DNA from: Ophiodon elongatus
Taxonomy: Eukaryota; Chordata; Actinopteri; Perciformes; Hexagrammidae
DNA: 64,000 nucleotides
Direction: 5' to 3'
Assembly (NCBI GenBank): GCA_016806645.1
Contig: JACSYO010000444.1
Coordinates: 593,501-657,500 of the forward strand
The notes under the pieces are model-generated. The model was not told the origin of the DNA. It made no database searches and worked only from the letters and a program-made list of their open reading frames with translations. Shown one piece after another: positions 35,201-47,240 of this stretch (position 1 is the first letter of the stretch; each line of letters starts with the position of its first letter). The position numbers were made by a program, and so were the translations under genes.

Positions 35201-38200
35201 GCGAGGAGGACAGAAAGAGACAGAGAGTGAGAGAAAGTCAGTCATAAGACCTATTTAGACAGAAAAGAGAGAGCGTGGAGAAGATGATAGGAATTTAAAG
35301 TCCCTCAGCTGAATTAGTAAAACAGAACAGTGATGTTGAACAGATAGTTAGTGAAAGAATGATGGAGTTGAGGTTGGGCGTGAGGTCGTGTGGGACTCAT
35401 AGCCTCAAAGCTTTGCCTTGTAGCAACACGCTCCCTGCTTCCTGCAGGCTGTTGTGCCAGAGGCAGAAACTTCTCCATGTTGTCCTTCATCCACAGTGTT
35501 TCCAGTCACCCAGCCCCGATGAGAGGCGGAGAAAGTCTCTGGGGACGCACCTGGCTGCACTCTGTCAAAACACACCGTGCCGGAGAGGAGAAGATGGAGA
35601 GTGGCTTTATAAAGTCAACAGTAGTTAGTCGGACAGATCTGCAGACAGCAAACACTCTGAAGGTGAAAGTCTTACATACATTAAAGTGCCATGAAGTGGG
35701 TTTCAATCCATCTGCTTTTATTCACTGCACTGAAGACAAACTATCCCAAAAGGAGTTCCCAAAAGTGAGGAAGTCCTCAAGCTGCCATAGTAATTGTGGT
35801 GGGAGAAAAGGAAGTAATCACAACAAAGTGTTATTTTTTTATCATCACCATGATGACGAAGCTCCCCTAAGCTTAAGGAAGTAGTCATTGTAACCAAAAC
35901 CTTGATGTTTGGTTAAACCTTGTGCTTCTGTCCCACTTACAGTTCCTCTCTTTTGGTTTGTCATTATTTAACCATTTCTTCCATGTGTCAGCTAAAACCA
36001 TGACTGCATGACTCTGCAGGCTACATTTTCTACAAAGCCTGAACTGAATGCTTGTAATTACTCCTGAAGATTTTTTCCTCAGAGTAGAGAAATATATTTC
36101 CCATCTTGTGTTTCATTATAAAACATTTCCCATAGGCGTAAATAATGTCATAATACATGTTTTACCCCGTCTTCAGGCACGTGTTACAGTAGGATATCTT
36201 TATTTAGTTCAGAAAACACATCCGCACAGTTCATTGTGTTCAATTTGACCTTTTTTCTTTTTTAAGCGCGCACAAACACTCCTTGATTCAGGAAGCTGTT
36301 TCTCATGTCATCTCTGGCAGAGGCGATATTGTTTGTGTTGATATGCATCATTGCGATGGTTGAATCTCAACACACTGGGATTCATATTACAGTGTGCAGC
36401 AGAGCCAGAACCTGTTTGGCAGTCTGAGAGAAGTGCTGGCAGGATGGAGCCCAGGGCGAAGACATCCATCACACCACCGACCTGGACCCACCGAGAACTG
36501 ACGGTGTCAATGGAACCACCATGGCCACCATCAATCTCCCCCTTCAATGCAACACTCTCTTTACAGTCCTGAAAACACGGTGAATGCATGCAGGGAATAT
36601 CATCCAGCAGAATGAGTCAGTTTTAGAAGTGGGCTGCATTTTGAAGGAGGAGAAATCCAACTGATGTGTCAAGAAGACAAAATAATTGCAGGTCATCATG
36701 TCAAGTTATCACGTCATTACCACTGCCCAGCGCTAACACCTCCAAACCAGCCTCTCTGCTCAACCCCTCAGTGTGGATCCAACTGATGTACAATTAAACT
36801 CTAATCCTCTCCACGGATCTCTAATAAATGCATATTCCGTGGAAACATGGCAAACTATAGTGAGCTCAATTTGAGGGGCTGAAAACGTTTGGCTATTTCC
36901 TGCAATACTGAACACACACAACTTTCAAAGTGAGACTTGTAGTTGGGTTTATTTATTCATGAATAATATTAAGCAAATGCGGGAGAAGTTTAGCAAAGTA
37001 ATGTTGTGTATTTTAATACAGACCTTTGACAGGACTCAAGAATACCTAATAACTGACTGAATGGATAATAATGGGAAGCTTGCCTGTTACCTTACTTTGA
37101 ATGAACATCCACCCTGAAATACACAGTGCTTCACATTTTAGAACAACACCCGACTGTGTGTGCCCTTTGTGTTTTTAAGATGCTGAATAGAAAGCTGAGT
37201 GAACTCTGATGAACCACGACGTGGGATGAACTAGCCTGTGGAACAAACACAAAACTGAGCAGACGCTTTACCGATGCTGACTGGTATCATTCATGCAGTG
37301 ACAGCAGCACAAGTCAGATAGGACAGTTTGTGTTGGAGTAACATGGCGGTCTCCCATCAAGGTCACCTCTGCAGCAGCTCTGAAGACGATAAAAATGCAC
37401 TTCTGCACAGCCTGAAGACATATTTTGTTTGTAAAATGTGGCACAACTGAAAGTGACTGCAAGCGGTATGCAGATCTGAGCAGACCTTTCTCCTGTTGGT
37501 CTTCAGCAGCTCTTAGTGGCCACAGTTAAGGACTGCAGGATGCCGCACAGAGCTACGTACTTACACCTGCAATTTATATACAAATGCAACCGCATTCCCA
37601 GCATTACAATATGTGTGCATTTGTTATTGACATCGTACATGTTGCTTGTGATATTGTGGGAAATATACTGTGCTGAGTGGAGTGACTGATTCCCCAGAGG
37701 GACCACATAACCTAAGGCTTTTAATTTGACAATGAAACACAACACACAACAACTACAATACTTGTTATGAGATTAATCTACACTTGTCAAACAATAGTGC
37801 CTGGCTTCTCAAGTCTAAGTTTCTCATCGACTGGATAGTAGATCAAGTGCAGATTAATATCTCAAGCTGTCGCCATAATTAATCTGACATTCCCTAACGT
37901 TGTGTATTTCTCCCCGGATTGCCCAAACACATGGCCATATATAAATCATCTCTACACGCGCTGCAGTTACTAAGCTCTTCATTTGTATCCTCTAAATGAT
38001 TCACTCAGCATTGGAGGAGGAGACAAATAGGTGTGAGGTGTAAGGTGGTAGGTGGTGTTGTCAAAACACTGAATGTTTTGATATATCTAATTAGAGATTG
38101 GACCACGACTCAGGAGGAATCGCTGCAGTTCAGCAAAGAAACTGCGGACAACATTAACAATTTAAGAGGTGAGAGTGGAGCCTTTAGGTTATTGCATAAT

Positions 38201-38404
38201 TCCTGATGTGTTTGTTGTTATATTTATCCGGAGACCAGCAGTCCAGTCTCTGGTGTTACCAAATGTAGTCAGAGCATATCTGTCATCCATATCAAACTGT
38301 CGAATTATGTGAGAAATATCCTAAACAGAGGGAGAGGCGAGAACCTTGAGAGGCTCTTGTGCATTATTGTTGAATTTTCTCTTCTCGCACACAAATAAAT
38401 GCTA
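29252..38404. other. Long gene-free interval upstream of pecam1
   Basis: Both strands were scanned. Open frames are short, without domains and without phase-compatible splice partners. It holds a poly-A run at 30729-30749 and scattered AT-rich repeats. Distal pecam1 regulatory elements could lie here but none can be named. Confidence 0.55.
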
Positions 38405-38660
38405 GATTCCTGAGGAAGTAGCAGCTATTTCCTGGTCAGTCAAGCAGCACAAGGAGTGTGTATGATAAGACGAGGAACCCCAATCTCTCCCCTCCCCCTC
38501 TCACCACCAGTGTCTGAAACACCACAAGTTTGCCCTCCACACACTCCACCTCTCCCTTCCTACGGCCCTCCCTCATCCTTCTGACTGCCCTTCTGGCCCC
38601 CGTGTCGTCGGCCCTGCAGCTGTATTTGAATCTTAGAGCAGTGAACCACCGTCACTCAGG
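38405..38660 (+). promoter_or_regulatory. pecam1: Proximal upstream region and 5' UTR of pecam1
   Basis: Holds GAGGAAGT near 38413 and the opposite-strand ETS core TTTCCTGG near 38429, then TGATAA (a WGATAR GATA site) at 38463-38468. No TATA box is evident. ETS and GATA factors are known regulators of endothelial and megakaryocytic genes including PECAM1, so the combination is plausible, but the transcription start cannot be read from sequence. Confidence 0.35.
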
Positions 38661-40250
38661 ATGGACTCCAGACCCCCCAACCTGCCGCTGCTGCTTCTCA
38701 CCTGCCTCCTGCACTTCTGTAAGGACTCACTGTTGAGCTGCTTCCAGGATAAAGGGTGTTCCTTCAGTTCAACCAAATCTCCAGACTCTCACTTCTGTTT
38801 CTCTCTCTTTTCCTCCAAACACAGGGCAGTGTGCCAGAGGACAGCCATGTAAGTAGAACTGCATCATGTATATTTGACTCTTGTTAATAAATGGTCAAAA
38901 TTATTTTAGTTTCTCCAGTGTCGAGACAGTTTCAGGTTATCCAGTCCTCGCTGTATTAGAGAAGAAAGCTATTTTTACCTCGCACAGTTGTATTTTGCGA
39001 GATGGGCATTGTAGCGTGCTCTCCTGGCCTCCTTGATATTTCAAAGTATTTCGTGAGATGCATTGAAGATATTTTTAGTTGCACAGGTGAAGCTGGGTAA
39101 TCTTTCAAATCAGTTTGAATGAACCTCCCAAATTTTGAATAGCTTTCAAACGACATGTGTTTGAATTAAAATTTGTTTAGTTTTTTATAATTTGACATTA
39201 TGGGAAACACACTTCTTGAAGAGAGTTAGATGAATATATTAATACCACTCTCACGTGTGTCCGCTCAATAAACAACTACAGCCAGCAGGCCATTAGCTTA
39301 GCTTAGCATGAAACCTGAAAAATTGAGGGAAACAGCTAGCTCAGCCCGTTCTTATTTCCAGGGCGTCAAATACCGACGCTTTGTCCCGCCCCTCGGCCTC
39401 TGATACTGACGCACGAGGAGTCCATTAGCGCTTGTATGAGATGCACCGGGCATGTGATGATGTATGTTTAAAGACCGGAAAAAAACACACACGGTGGATG
39501 GAAGTGGAGGCTGATGGGTAAAACAAACACAAGACTTATAACTAGGAGACCAGTGTTCATGTCCCAAGGCATGTTTTCCATACTTATGTTACGCTGTTGA
39601 CATCTTACCTAGTTTGCATAGTTATTTTAAGCCCAACCATGATGTTTTTTTTCATTCAAAACTTTGACTTGTTTACTGCAACCGTACGCTGGGCTACCCA
39701 GAGCGTTAGCCTACCAGCACCTTTAAAGCTTTATAATTAGCGTAGATTAGTATCAATATTCTCATCTAACTCTCTGCAAGGAAACAAATACCAGTATGTG
39801 TAGCACCAAAATATTGAACTATTCTTTTAAAATTGCAACACTTGCATGTATTCTTTGACAAAATCATTTGAATTCAAGGTCAACAGAGCTTTGAATGAAC
39901 TTTCTCGCTCTATGTATTTCCACAGCGTCCCAGTTAGTCATTCACTACCTCAGTCAGTCTCCTTCACTGAGCCCGAACTAAGTGCAGTACTTTGAGGATG
40001 TGGACTAAGTGATTGTTTCATGGCTGTTGAGGCAGGTTACGCCGTGCTGTTGCTGCAGAGGGAGAGCAGAAGCTGGGATAAATCAACACAGCTCTCCCAG
40101 GGGAGCGCAGAGGGTCAGACTCTGTTTGTTGAAGCCTTTTCCTTCCTTCAGCAGCTCCTGCTTTCTGAGCAGCAGACTGGAGGCCAGGGAGTGTCTGTTG
40201 GTTTCACATAAACAAGACAATTATTTCTTTCTCATACATGTTTGTGTGTC

Positions 40251-40327
<77 letters not shown>

Positions 40328-43300
40328 GTGTTCGTGTGATATTTGGACCTACAGCGTACACTATAGACACCGTTCACCTTACAATCCAACCCAACAGCAC
40401 AGTTGAGAGCGGGACACCGGTGACTCTACGCTGCCAAGTCCAAGTCAGTCATGACAACATTCCTCACCTGAAACACGATTTCCAGCTCAAACAGGACGAC
40501 GTCCTCATTTACTCCTCGACCACCAATGAAGAGTCTATCGTATATAAACTTGACCCGGCCAGAGCAGCTGACTCTGGAAGTTATGAGTGTCGAGTCGGAG
40601 TCAAGGACAAGAGCAAAGCAAGCCGCAGCAGAAAACTGGACGTCACAGGTAGAGCTACATATTGGTACAATAGATTTCTCAAACCAGGGTTTATTTGTTT
40701 TTATTTGATTAACTTTTTCTGTTGTTATTGCTCTTGTCTGACAAGATAGTACAACATGAACAAATTTGATAATATAGCTGAAATTCTTCCATATATCAGC
40801 ACGTTTGGGGATGAAAAATCAACATAAACTCGTTGGATGAAACTAGTGGTATTTTTTTTTTTCATTGATGAATAATTCACAATACTGTCAGCCATTTTCC
40901 ACAGCATGACAGAAGACTTAAGACTGACTTCATGCCTTCTGCAGTATACGAAAAACATTTTCAGACTTTCTTTCTCAGTGAACATTCTGGCTGCGTTGTT
41001 GTTTTGTAAAAAGTTATGCCACGACTCTAAAAATACGCCCTTGGTGTTGTGTTCAAGGAATAGGACATCTGAAAAGGATAAACAATAAGCAAACATACTA
41101 TAGATGCAGTAAAAATAATAATTATAGTTTTTTTATTTTCTTACATTGCATTACAGCTGCTGGCATTAACATTTTGAATGTCAGAAACCTGTTTTAAAAT
41201 TCTCTGCAGCATAACAACAAGGTATTTTGACTCAAAGCAAACTTAAATGGAAAATTATTATAAGGAATGTAAATATACACACTTTTTTAGTTAATGGCTA
41301 AAACACAAAACCATGGGAATGGCACCCACCTCATACGCAGGCAGCTCATATATGTGTACAATTACGTCTGAACAAACAGAAATATCTTTACTTTCTATTG
41401 GTGTGTCCTCTCCTCAGGCCTGCAGGCCCCCATTCTGTATTTGAATAAGACTTCACCCTATGAGAGCGAGGAGTTCACAGCCGCCTGCAGTGCTCCGGAG
41501 GAGAAAGGATCCCTCGTCTTCAAGTTTTACCAGAGATTTAGGACCAGAGACCCTCAGAGGATAAAGCAGACAGCGGCCTCCGGGAACTCTTCAGAGACCA
41601 CACTAGTCCTGAGGAGCGTTGGAGACAGCACCTTGTACTGTGAATATGAGGTCATTTTGGTTTCTGGGGCCAGACGCTCCAACCACAGCAACGAGATTCA
41701 AGTGATCGTCAAAGGTTATTAGTTCAAGAGTTGATATGTCTCCAAGAAAAGATCTGATTGCTTAAAGAGGCTTGTGGGATTGACTCTCCTGAGTTGTGTC
41801 TTGCAGGACTCCACATTTCCCCGATCATGAATGTGCTGCCCTCGACAGACGTCTTTGAGTGTGAGATAATAGAGGTGGTCTGTAAAGTGGTGAGCGAACT
41901 GAAGAACATTGACGTATTCCTGACGAGGGACAGGAGGATCCTCAAGAAAGCCCGACTCAGCCTCAGCCATCGGTTTACTGCACAAGAAGGCGACTCTGGG
42001 GACCTCGTGTGCAAGGCAGAGTGGGGCAGCTTGCAGAAGGAAACATATAAAACTATCACAGTCAAAGGCAAGAACTGGATCATTTTGTCATAAAGTGTCT
42101 AATATAAAGTTTAAAGCCTCTTCTATTTTTATAATTCAATTCAATTTCTTTTGTACAGCCCAAAATCACAAATTACACATTTGCCTCAGAGGTCTTTACA
42201 ATCTGTACATATATGAGTAATTAAAGAGTACACCACATATTCATTGTATAGTACTTGATTTCTTCTGTCCCACTTCAACAGAGCTCTTTTCAAAGCCACA
42301 ACTGACTGTGAAGCCTGTGGACATATTTGAGGGGGACCGCTTCGAACTGACATGCTCTGTCTCCGTCTACGTTCCTGAGAGGCTCAGCAATGAAAGCATG
42401 CAGTTCTCCATCTACAAAGATAACGTCAAAGTCACTAGTGCAGAGAAATACATCACCGTGGCACATCCTTCTAAAAATGGCAACTACACCTGCAAAGCCA
42501 AGGCTTTGTCTCTCACATACTGCTCTGTAGAGAAAGAAAGCCAAGCAGTTGTTGTTAAAGCAAAAGGCGAGTCATCAAATGCATGAATTTGGGCGTGCTG
42601 ACATGAGCATTTAGCGCCGAGTGTGGCCTCGCAGAGCTGCTAGCATGGCCGTAGACTCTTATTTATCTTTGTCTTGTTCTTTTCTGTCGCAATGACTAAC
42701 TGGCTGATTATCCTCTCCCCAGTTCCTGTTTCCAAACCCATGCTGAGTGTGGTGGGGGGTACACTGGTGTTGGGAAAGCGCTTCCAGCTGCTCTGTCACA
42801 GCGATAGTGGCACTCTGCCCATCGTCTACACCCTGTACAGCCATGCCAGGCTGCCTCAGCACAGCGTGGTGAGCAAGCCCGGGGAGGAGGCCATCTTTAA
42901 CTCCTCAGCCATCCAGAAGACTTCAGACTTAAATACATTTCTGTGCCACGCGACAAACAGTGAAAGCAGGCCTCCTATGATAGGAACAGGGCAACAGCTG
43001 CTACGTTCATCCATTATAGGTGTGTTAGGCGACGACTCTTTCACACAAGTTGATGTTAACATGCTGAACGGCTGGTCTAACGTGCATTTAACTCCACGCA
43101 GAGCCTGTCTCAATACCAGTGTTGATGGCGCTCCCCAGGGAGGTCTCCGAGGGGCAGGACGTGACTCTGGTCTGCTCTGTTCTGAGAGGCACTCCTCCCA
43201 TCAGCTTCACCTGGTTCCACACTGAGAGGAATGGCGCTCTCTTCTCCCAGACCTCCGACAAACGGAAGGGATCCTACAACGTGAGCAACGTCAGAAGAGA

Positions 43301-45950
43301 GCATAGAGGGCAATACTACTGTGTGGGCGACAACCCGGCCAAACAAACCCAACAAAGCCTCAACATCATGATCGGAGGTGTGCTTTATCTTCAGTTAACA
43401 GCAGAGACGATGGTCATGTATGCCTGTCTTTGTCAGGACCAAGTCGAGTTTTAGAGAGAAAGGATGTTTTATAAAATAGTGAGGACATTCGTGTGACAAA
43501 GTCTACATTTCTTTGAGTTTGACGAGTTTCTAATTAATTTTTTTAAACATGAAATATGAGTTTCTCAAAGACTTTGTAACATCGTGCGGTTGGAAATAGA
43601 AGAATAGGAATCTGGTTGTGTAAGCGATACACCATAAAGGTACACAGATTGTGTTTTGACTCAGCAGCTATAAGAATACTTTCAGACCAACTATAATATA
43701 TTTGAGCCATAATGAGTTTGAAGTATAGACCTTGTGGAAATTATTACATACAAATTATTGGATGAAATAACGAATAAATACTTGATTAAATTATGGATAT
43801 ATGTGTATACCCAGAAGTGAAAGGTAAACTGTGTTTGATAATGAAGTTATAATATAATTCATACCCATTCATACGTTTCATTAAAATGTATTCTGCAGTG
43901 AAGCTGGCTGGCTGGAAGAAAGGTCTCATTGCTGTTATTGTCTTCTGCATCCTGCTCATACTGGCATTGATCCTCATTATGGCCTTAAAAAAACGTCTCC
44001 TTCTATTCAAGAGGAAGAGAACTGGCGAGCTGTCAGTGTAAGTAACATTGCTCATGTTCTTATCAAAAATCTGTGTTGCAAAGGTGAAGCAAATTTTCGT
44101 AACAAGAGTAGGTAGTACGCTGACGCCCGTACAGTTTCCTGTTTTAAAAAGCTGATTGTGTTTTGTGTCCACCTCTTGTTAGGAAGTCAGCCAGCACCAA
44201 AACGGAGCGGCTGAGCCTCACCCAGGCGGAGGTCAACGAGGCTGCCAATGGTAAAGTCTCTCATGCTGATTTAAATACTGAGCTGCAAATTGTAGGAGCA
44301 AAATATGAGTTGGTAAACTCGTTTTGAATTTGTCTTTGTTTGCTGTTTTTTTTATGAAAGTAGTGGTGTAGATTTGACTGATTCAACGACGAGTCTGGTG
44401 CTATGTTTTGTCCTCTCTGTGTAGTCACTCCAGGCATGATTGGAAAGAGTGTTTGGAGTGAACGTGCATCAGCCTCGGGTGAGTAGTGTGGAGACAGTTT
44501 TTTTTTTACTCCTCAACAAATCCCATAGAAAGAACAAAACTAACAATGAGTTAGTCGGTCTTTAATCATTTCTGCCACTAAAGATGTAACTCTTAAAAAA
44601 AAAAGAGTACACCCTTCCCTTTTTTAAAAAGGCTAAGTCATTTCCTGCAACAGCTGGTCACTGTAGTGTTTAGCAAACATTACTTAAAGAGGAGTAAATA
44701 TTGTGTCTCTGGGGACTATTTTCAGCTGCTGATTAATGCACATTTGGTGCACTAGTATTTTCAGCTGCAGGGCAATGTGTTTTGGATTAACTCAAGGTGT
44801 CAGTGTTTATTTAATGAAGGAACATGTCAGCCAGTGCAACAGTGTGGCTCATTGGTGTGTTTTTCATGGTTTTTGACAACATTACATTTTTTATCAGACT
44901 TTGCCCAAACAGACAATACATGTTTGGCCCATTGTTGGTAAAAATATTGAATATCACCAGCGTCATTGTTTAAATAGTATCTACTTTGACTGCTGCACTG
45001 TTTGATTTAAAATAATAAGAAATGCTATGAGGTTTAACTTCAGCCTGCTACTGTATTGTACTGCAGAGTCTGAGGACCAGAATAGTGTGACCGCTCCAGA
45101 AAAGCCACCAGAACATCGGTACACTGAGGTGCAGACCAGACAGGCAGATCCCAACAAAGGTGTGACTGCCTCTGAATTTTATAAGGTTAATCATTTTGAA
45201 ATGAAAAACACGGTCTTAAATAGGTGTGTTTCTTGTTGTTGACAGCTCCGGTGAAAAAGGACAACTACAATGAAGTGCGGAACTCCAAGCAAGGTACGAC
45301 TCACATCCTGCTCTTCGCTCAAATCCCACTTACGTAATGCAGTGAGAGAAAATCCGGCCACGTTAGAAAAAGAAAAGTGTCAGGAAACAGGTTCAGCTCC
45401 AACTGTAAACAAGTGCATTGTTAGTGAAAGAATGTCCCATTAAAACAGTAGGCCCAGTCGCCAGGTGTCCACTTCCTGCTGTCGTCAAAGAGAACTTCCT
45501 GTTCTAACAATCAGAGCCAAACAGTATGAACATCCGTTAAGACTAAGTGCGCAAAACTCCATTGTTTCATACGGGCGGGGGAAACCTTCGCCCATTGTTC
45601 AGTCATTGGCTCCTAATAACTCCTAACGGTTTAAATGTTAGCTGTAGTGATAGAAACAATGATGCAGCAGAGCTAAAGGGAAACACAATATAACATAGCA
45701 GGCATGTGCTTGGCTCTTTGTGCTCCAAGAGGATACTTGCTTGTAGATAAAGACTCTATTACCACAATCAAATAGCATAAATGTGTGCGACATGATAAGC
45801 TCACAGCTTCCTGGGATATGGGAGCTGTTCATGGGAGCGCTGATGACAATACAAGCCCTCCTTTAATCCTCAGACTCCTTTTGTTTCCTGAGCGTGTCCT
45901 CTGGCTTTGTTTTTGCAGGTGTTCCAGAGCAGGCCGATGCTGTACGTAGA

Positions 45951-46007
<57 letters not shown>

Positions 46008-47048
46008 CGCACACGCAGTGCATGCACACACTATAAAAAGGCTTTTTTTGTCTTTGCTCTGAGAGACCTCTCACAGACAGACACGGTTTTATTATTGTTT
46101 GTAGAAAGGTAACTGAACTGCTTTGTAAATCTGTGATAATTTACTAATAATAACATTTGAAGTGTCTTGCCATGCAATTTGCCACAATTATCTTCAGTTG
46201 TTACACTTTACAATTAATGAATTCCAGTTAACTAGACGAGTCAGTTCACAGTAGGTCAACTGAACATACTAAGATGTGTCTACAGAAACTAGCCTACCGT
46301 ACTATTGAACCACAATGTTGTGAGCATGTTAGCATGTTGATGTTAAACACTGTGCGTAAGTACAGACTCCTATTATTTATGTTTTCCCATTATTTGTACC
46401 AATTAAAATATTTTTTTTACTAAACTTCTCGAAATTAGGACATATTCAGAAAATAACATCAACGGTCAAAGTTCAAAACCTCCTATCTGCAAAATGATCC
46501 AGGAAAAGTGGGGAATAACCCTATCTGCACTTTGTATATTTTTCTTTTTTTTTGTGCTTTTGTATTTTTTTTATTTTTGAATTATGTATTGGGTATCCTT
46601 AACAAATAGCATTTTTCAGATGGGAGGTTTTGCTCTTCGGCCATCAATAAAGTAAAAAGTGTTTTTGCTTTGTGTCTCACCAAATGCTCTGAAACTCTAA
46701 CTGTTGTTGTTAATCTGCATATTCTCAATACTTTATATATTTTGGTTCAAGACGAATGACTTGACATGCAACACACAAATACAAATGTTACATTCGATAC
46801 AGGCGTGCATGTCATGCAGTCATCGTTCAGCCAGTATCAGTATATTCTCTCAGTGTTTTGTTCCTTCTCACCAGGGGTCAGTGGAGTATGCACAGCTGAA
46901 TCATGATATGGATCACCACAGTGACCACGGTAACCATGGTGACCACTGTGTCCAAGACGACCACATAGATGAGATTGACATCGACAGTGTTCACATCGAG
47001 ACCGTTGACCACGGGGAAGGAAAACCGGACGGAGTGCCCGACTGTTAA
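38661..47048 (+). CDS. pecam1: Platelet/endothelial cell adhesion molecule 1 (CD31), 15 coding exons
   Basis: Homophilic Ig-superfamily adhesion and inhibitory receptor of endothelium and blood cells. Exons read from splice sites with continuous phase: 38661-38718, 38825-38848, 40355-40648, 41418-41714, 41807-42067, 42282-42566, 42723-43019, 43102-43377, 43899-44037, 44183-44250, 44425-44478, 45067-45159, 45246-45293, 45919-45941, 46875-47048; total 796 codons (human about 738). Leucine-rich signal peptide at 1-19. Six phase-1 exons each encode one Ig domain (about residues 28-597) with paired cysteines, e.g. C54 and C106 in DSGSYEC. Membrane span about 606-627, then KKR. The tail has YTEV (Y703) and YNEV (Y723), spaced like the two mammalian PECAM-1 motifs, plus VEYAQL (Y744). 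The start ATG has A at -3 and G at +4. Six-Ig layout and tail identify PECAM1 rather than other Ig receptors. Paralogue identity (a or b) cannot be decided. Confidence 0.9.
39190..39835 (+). repeat. Percomorph foldback element with nested insertion, pecam1 intron 2
   Basis: Left arm: TATGGGAAACACACTTCTTG, GAGAGTTAGATGAATATATT, ATACCACTCTCAC. Right arm reads as its inverse: AGTATCAATATTCTCATCTA, ACTCTCTGCAAGGAAAC, AATATTGAACTATTC. About 39355-39705 is foreign to this family and includes AGGAGACCAGTGTTCATGTC, like 25845-26170. Confidence 0.65.
40253..40333 (+). repeat. (TG)n tract abutting the pecam1 Ig1 acceptor
   Basis: Nearly pure TG dinucleotide run ending about 20 bases before the acceptor of the first Ig exon (exon starts 40355). 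There is almost no pyrimidine tract other than the TG run itself. The geometry resembles the UG-rich tract before human CFTR exon 9. Confidence 0.9.
42128..42230 (+). repeat. Dispersed teleost repeat tail in pecam1 intron 5
   Basis: The run TTCAATTCAATTTCTTTTGT followed by ACAGCCCAAAATCACAAATT resembles the very common fish repeat tail with a 'TTTATTTGTATAGCGCCAAATCACAA' style consensus (recalled from knowledge, not searched). It fills much of a 214-bp intron and contains a pyrimidine-AG that could act as a cryptic acceptor. Confidence 0.55.
42600..42660 (+). repeat. Repeat fragment in pecam1 intron 6
   Basis: CAGAGCTGCTAGCATGGCCG and TAGACTCTTA match the 3' end of the percomorph dispersed repeat also present at 7310-8025 and 16945-17350. 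Confidence 0.5.
45919..45941 (+). other. pecam1: 23-nt coding microexon of pecam1 (exon 14)
   Basis: Acceptor TTTTTGCAG and donor GTACGT bound a 23-nt exon read as GVPEQADA with its phase-1 neighbour. The next exon starts in phase 0, so inclusion is needed to read the final exon with VEYAQL. A (CA)n run begins about 12 bases into the downstream intron. Confidence 0.75.
45953..46004 (+). repeat. (CA)n microsatellite just 3' of pecam1 exon 14
   Basis: Pure CA run of about 25 units starting a dozen bases after the donor of the 23-nt exon. Intronic CA runs are known binding sites of hnRNP L, a splicing regulator. Confidence 0.95.
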
Positions 47049-47222
47049 CCGACCAAGAAGAATATTTATTCCTTTATTTATCCGGCTCGTTAATGCAGCT
47101 GGAGTCTTTTGTCCTGAATGACCTAAAACAGATCGAAGCATTTATGTACTTTTTGTATTATTGTAAAGCTTTGCAAGGAACATCCCACACTGTAGATTCA
47201 CTTGCTTTGCCTTTGAAGGGCA

Positions 47223-47228
47223 AATAAA
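47223..47228 (+). terminator. pecam1: Polyadenylation signal of pecam1
   Basis: AATAAA 175 bases after the stop codon, directly followed by an A-rich run and a T/G-rich stretch. It is the first canonical signal downstream of the coding region. Confidence 0.7.
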
Positions 47229-47240
47229 AAAAAAAAAGAA

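Noticed and set aside
38530..38736. 68-codon plus-strand frame over the pecam1 leader
   Set aside because: The signal peptide frame starting at 38661 has a good Kozak context and joins in phase to the next exons; this frame does not.
40009..40749. 246-codon frame containing Ig1 read through the TG tract
   Set aside because: Only 40355-40648 is exon; the upstream part is intron with the microsatellite and the downstream part passes the donor.
43786..44172. 128-codon minus-strand frame
   Set aside because: Antisense shadow of the pecam1 transmembrane exon.
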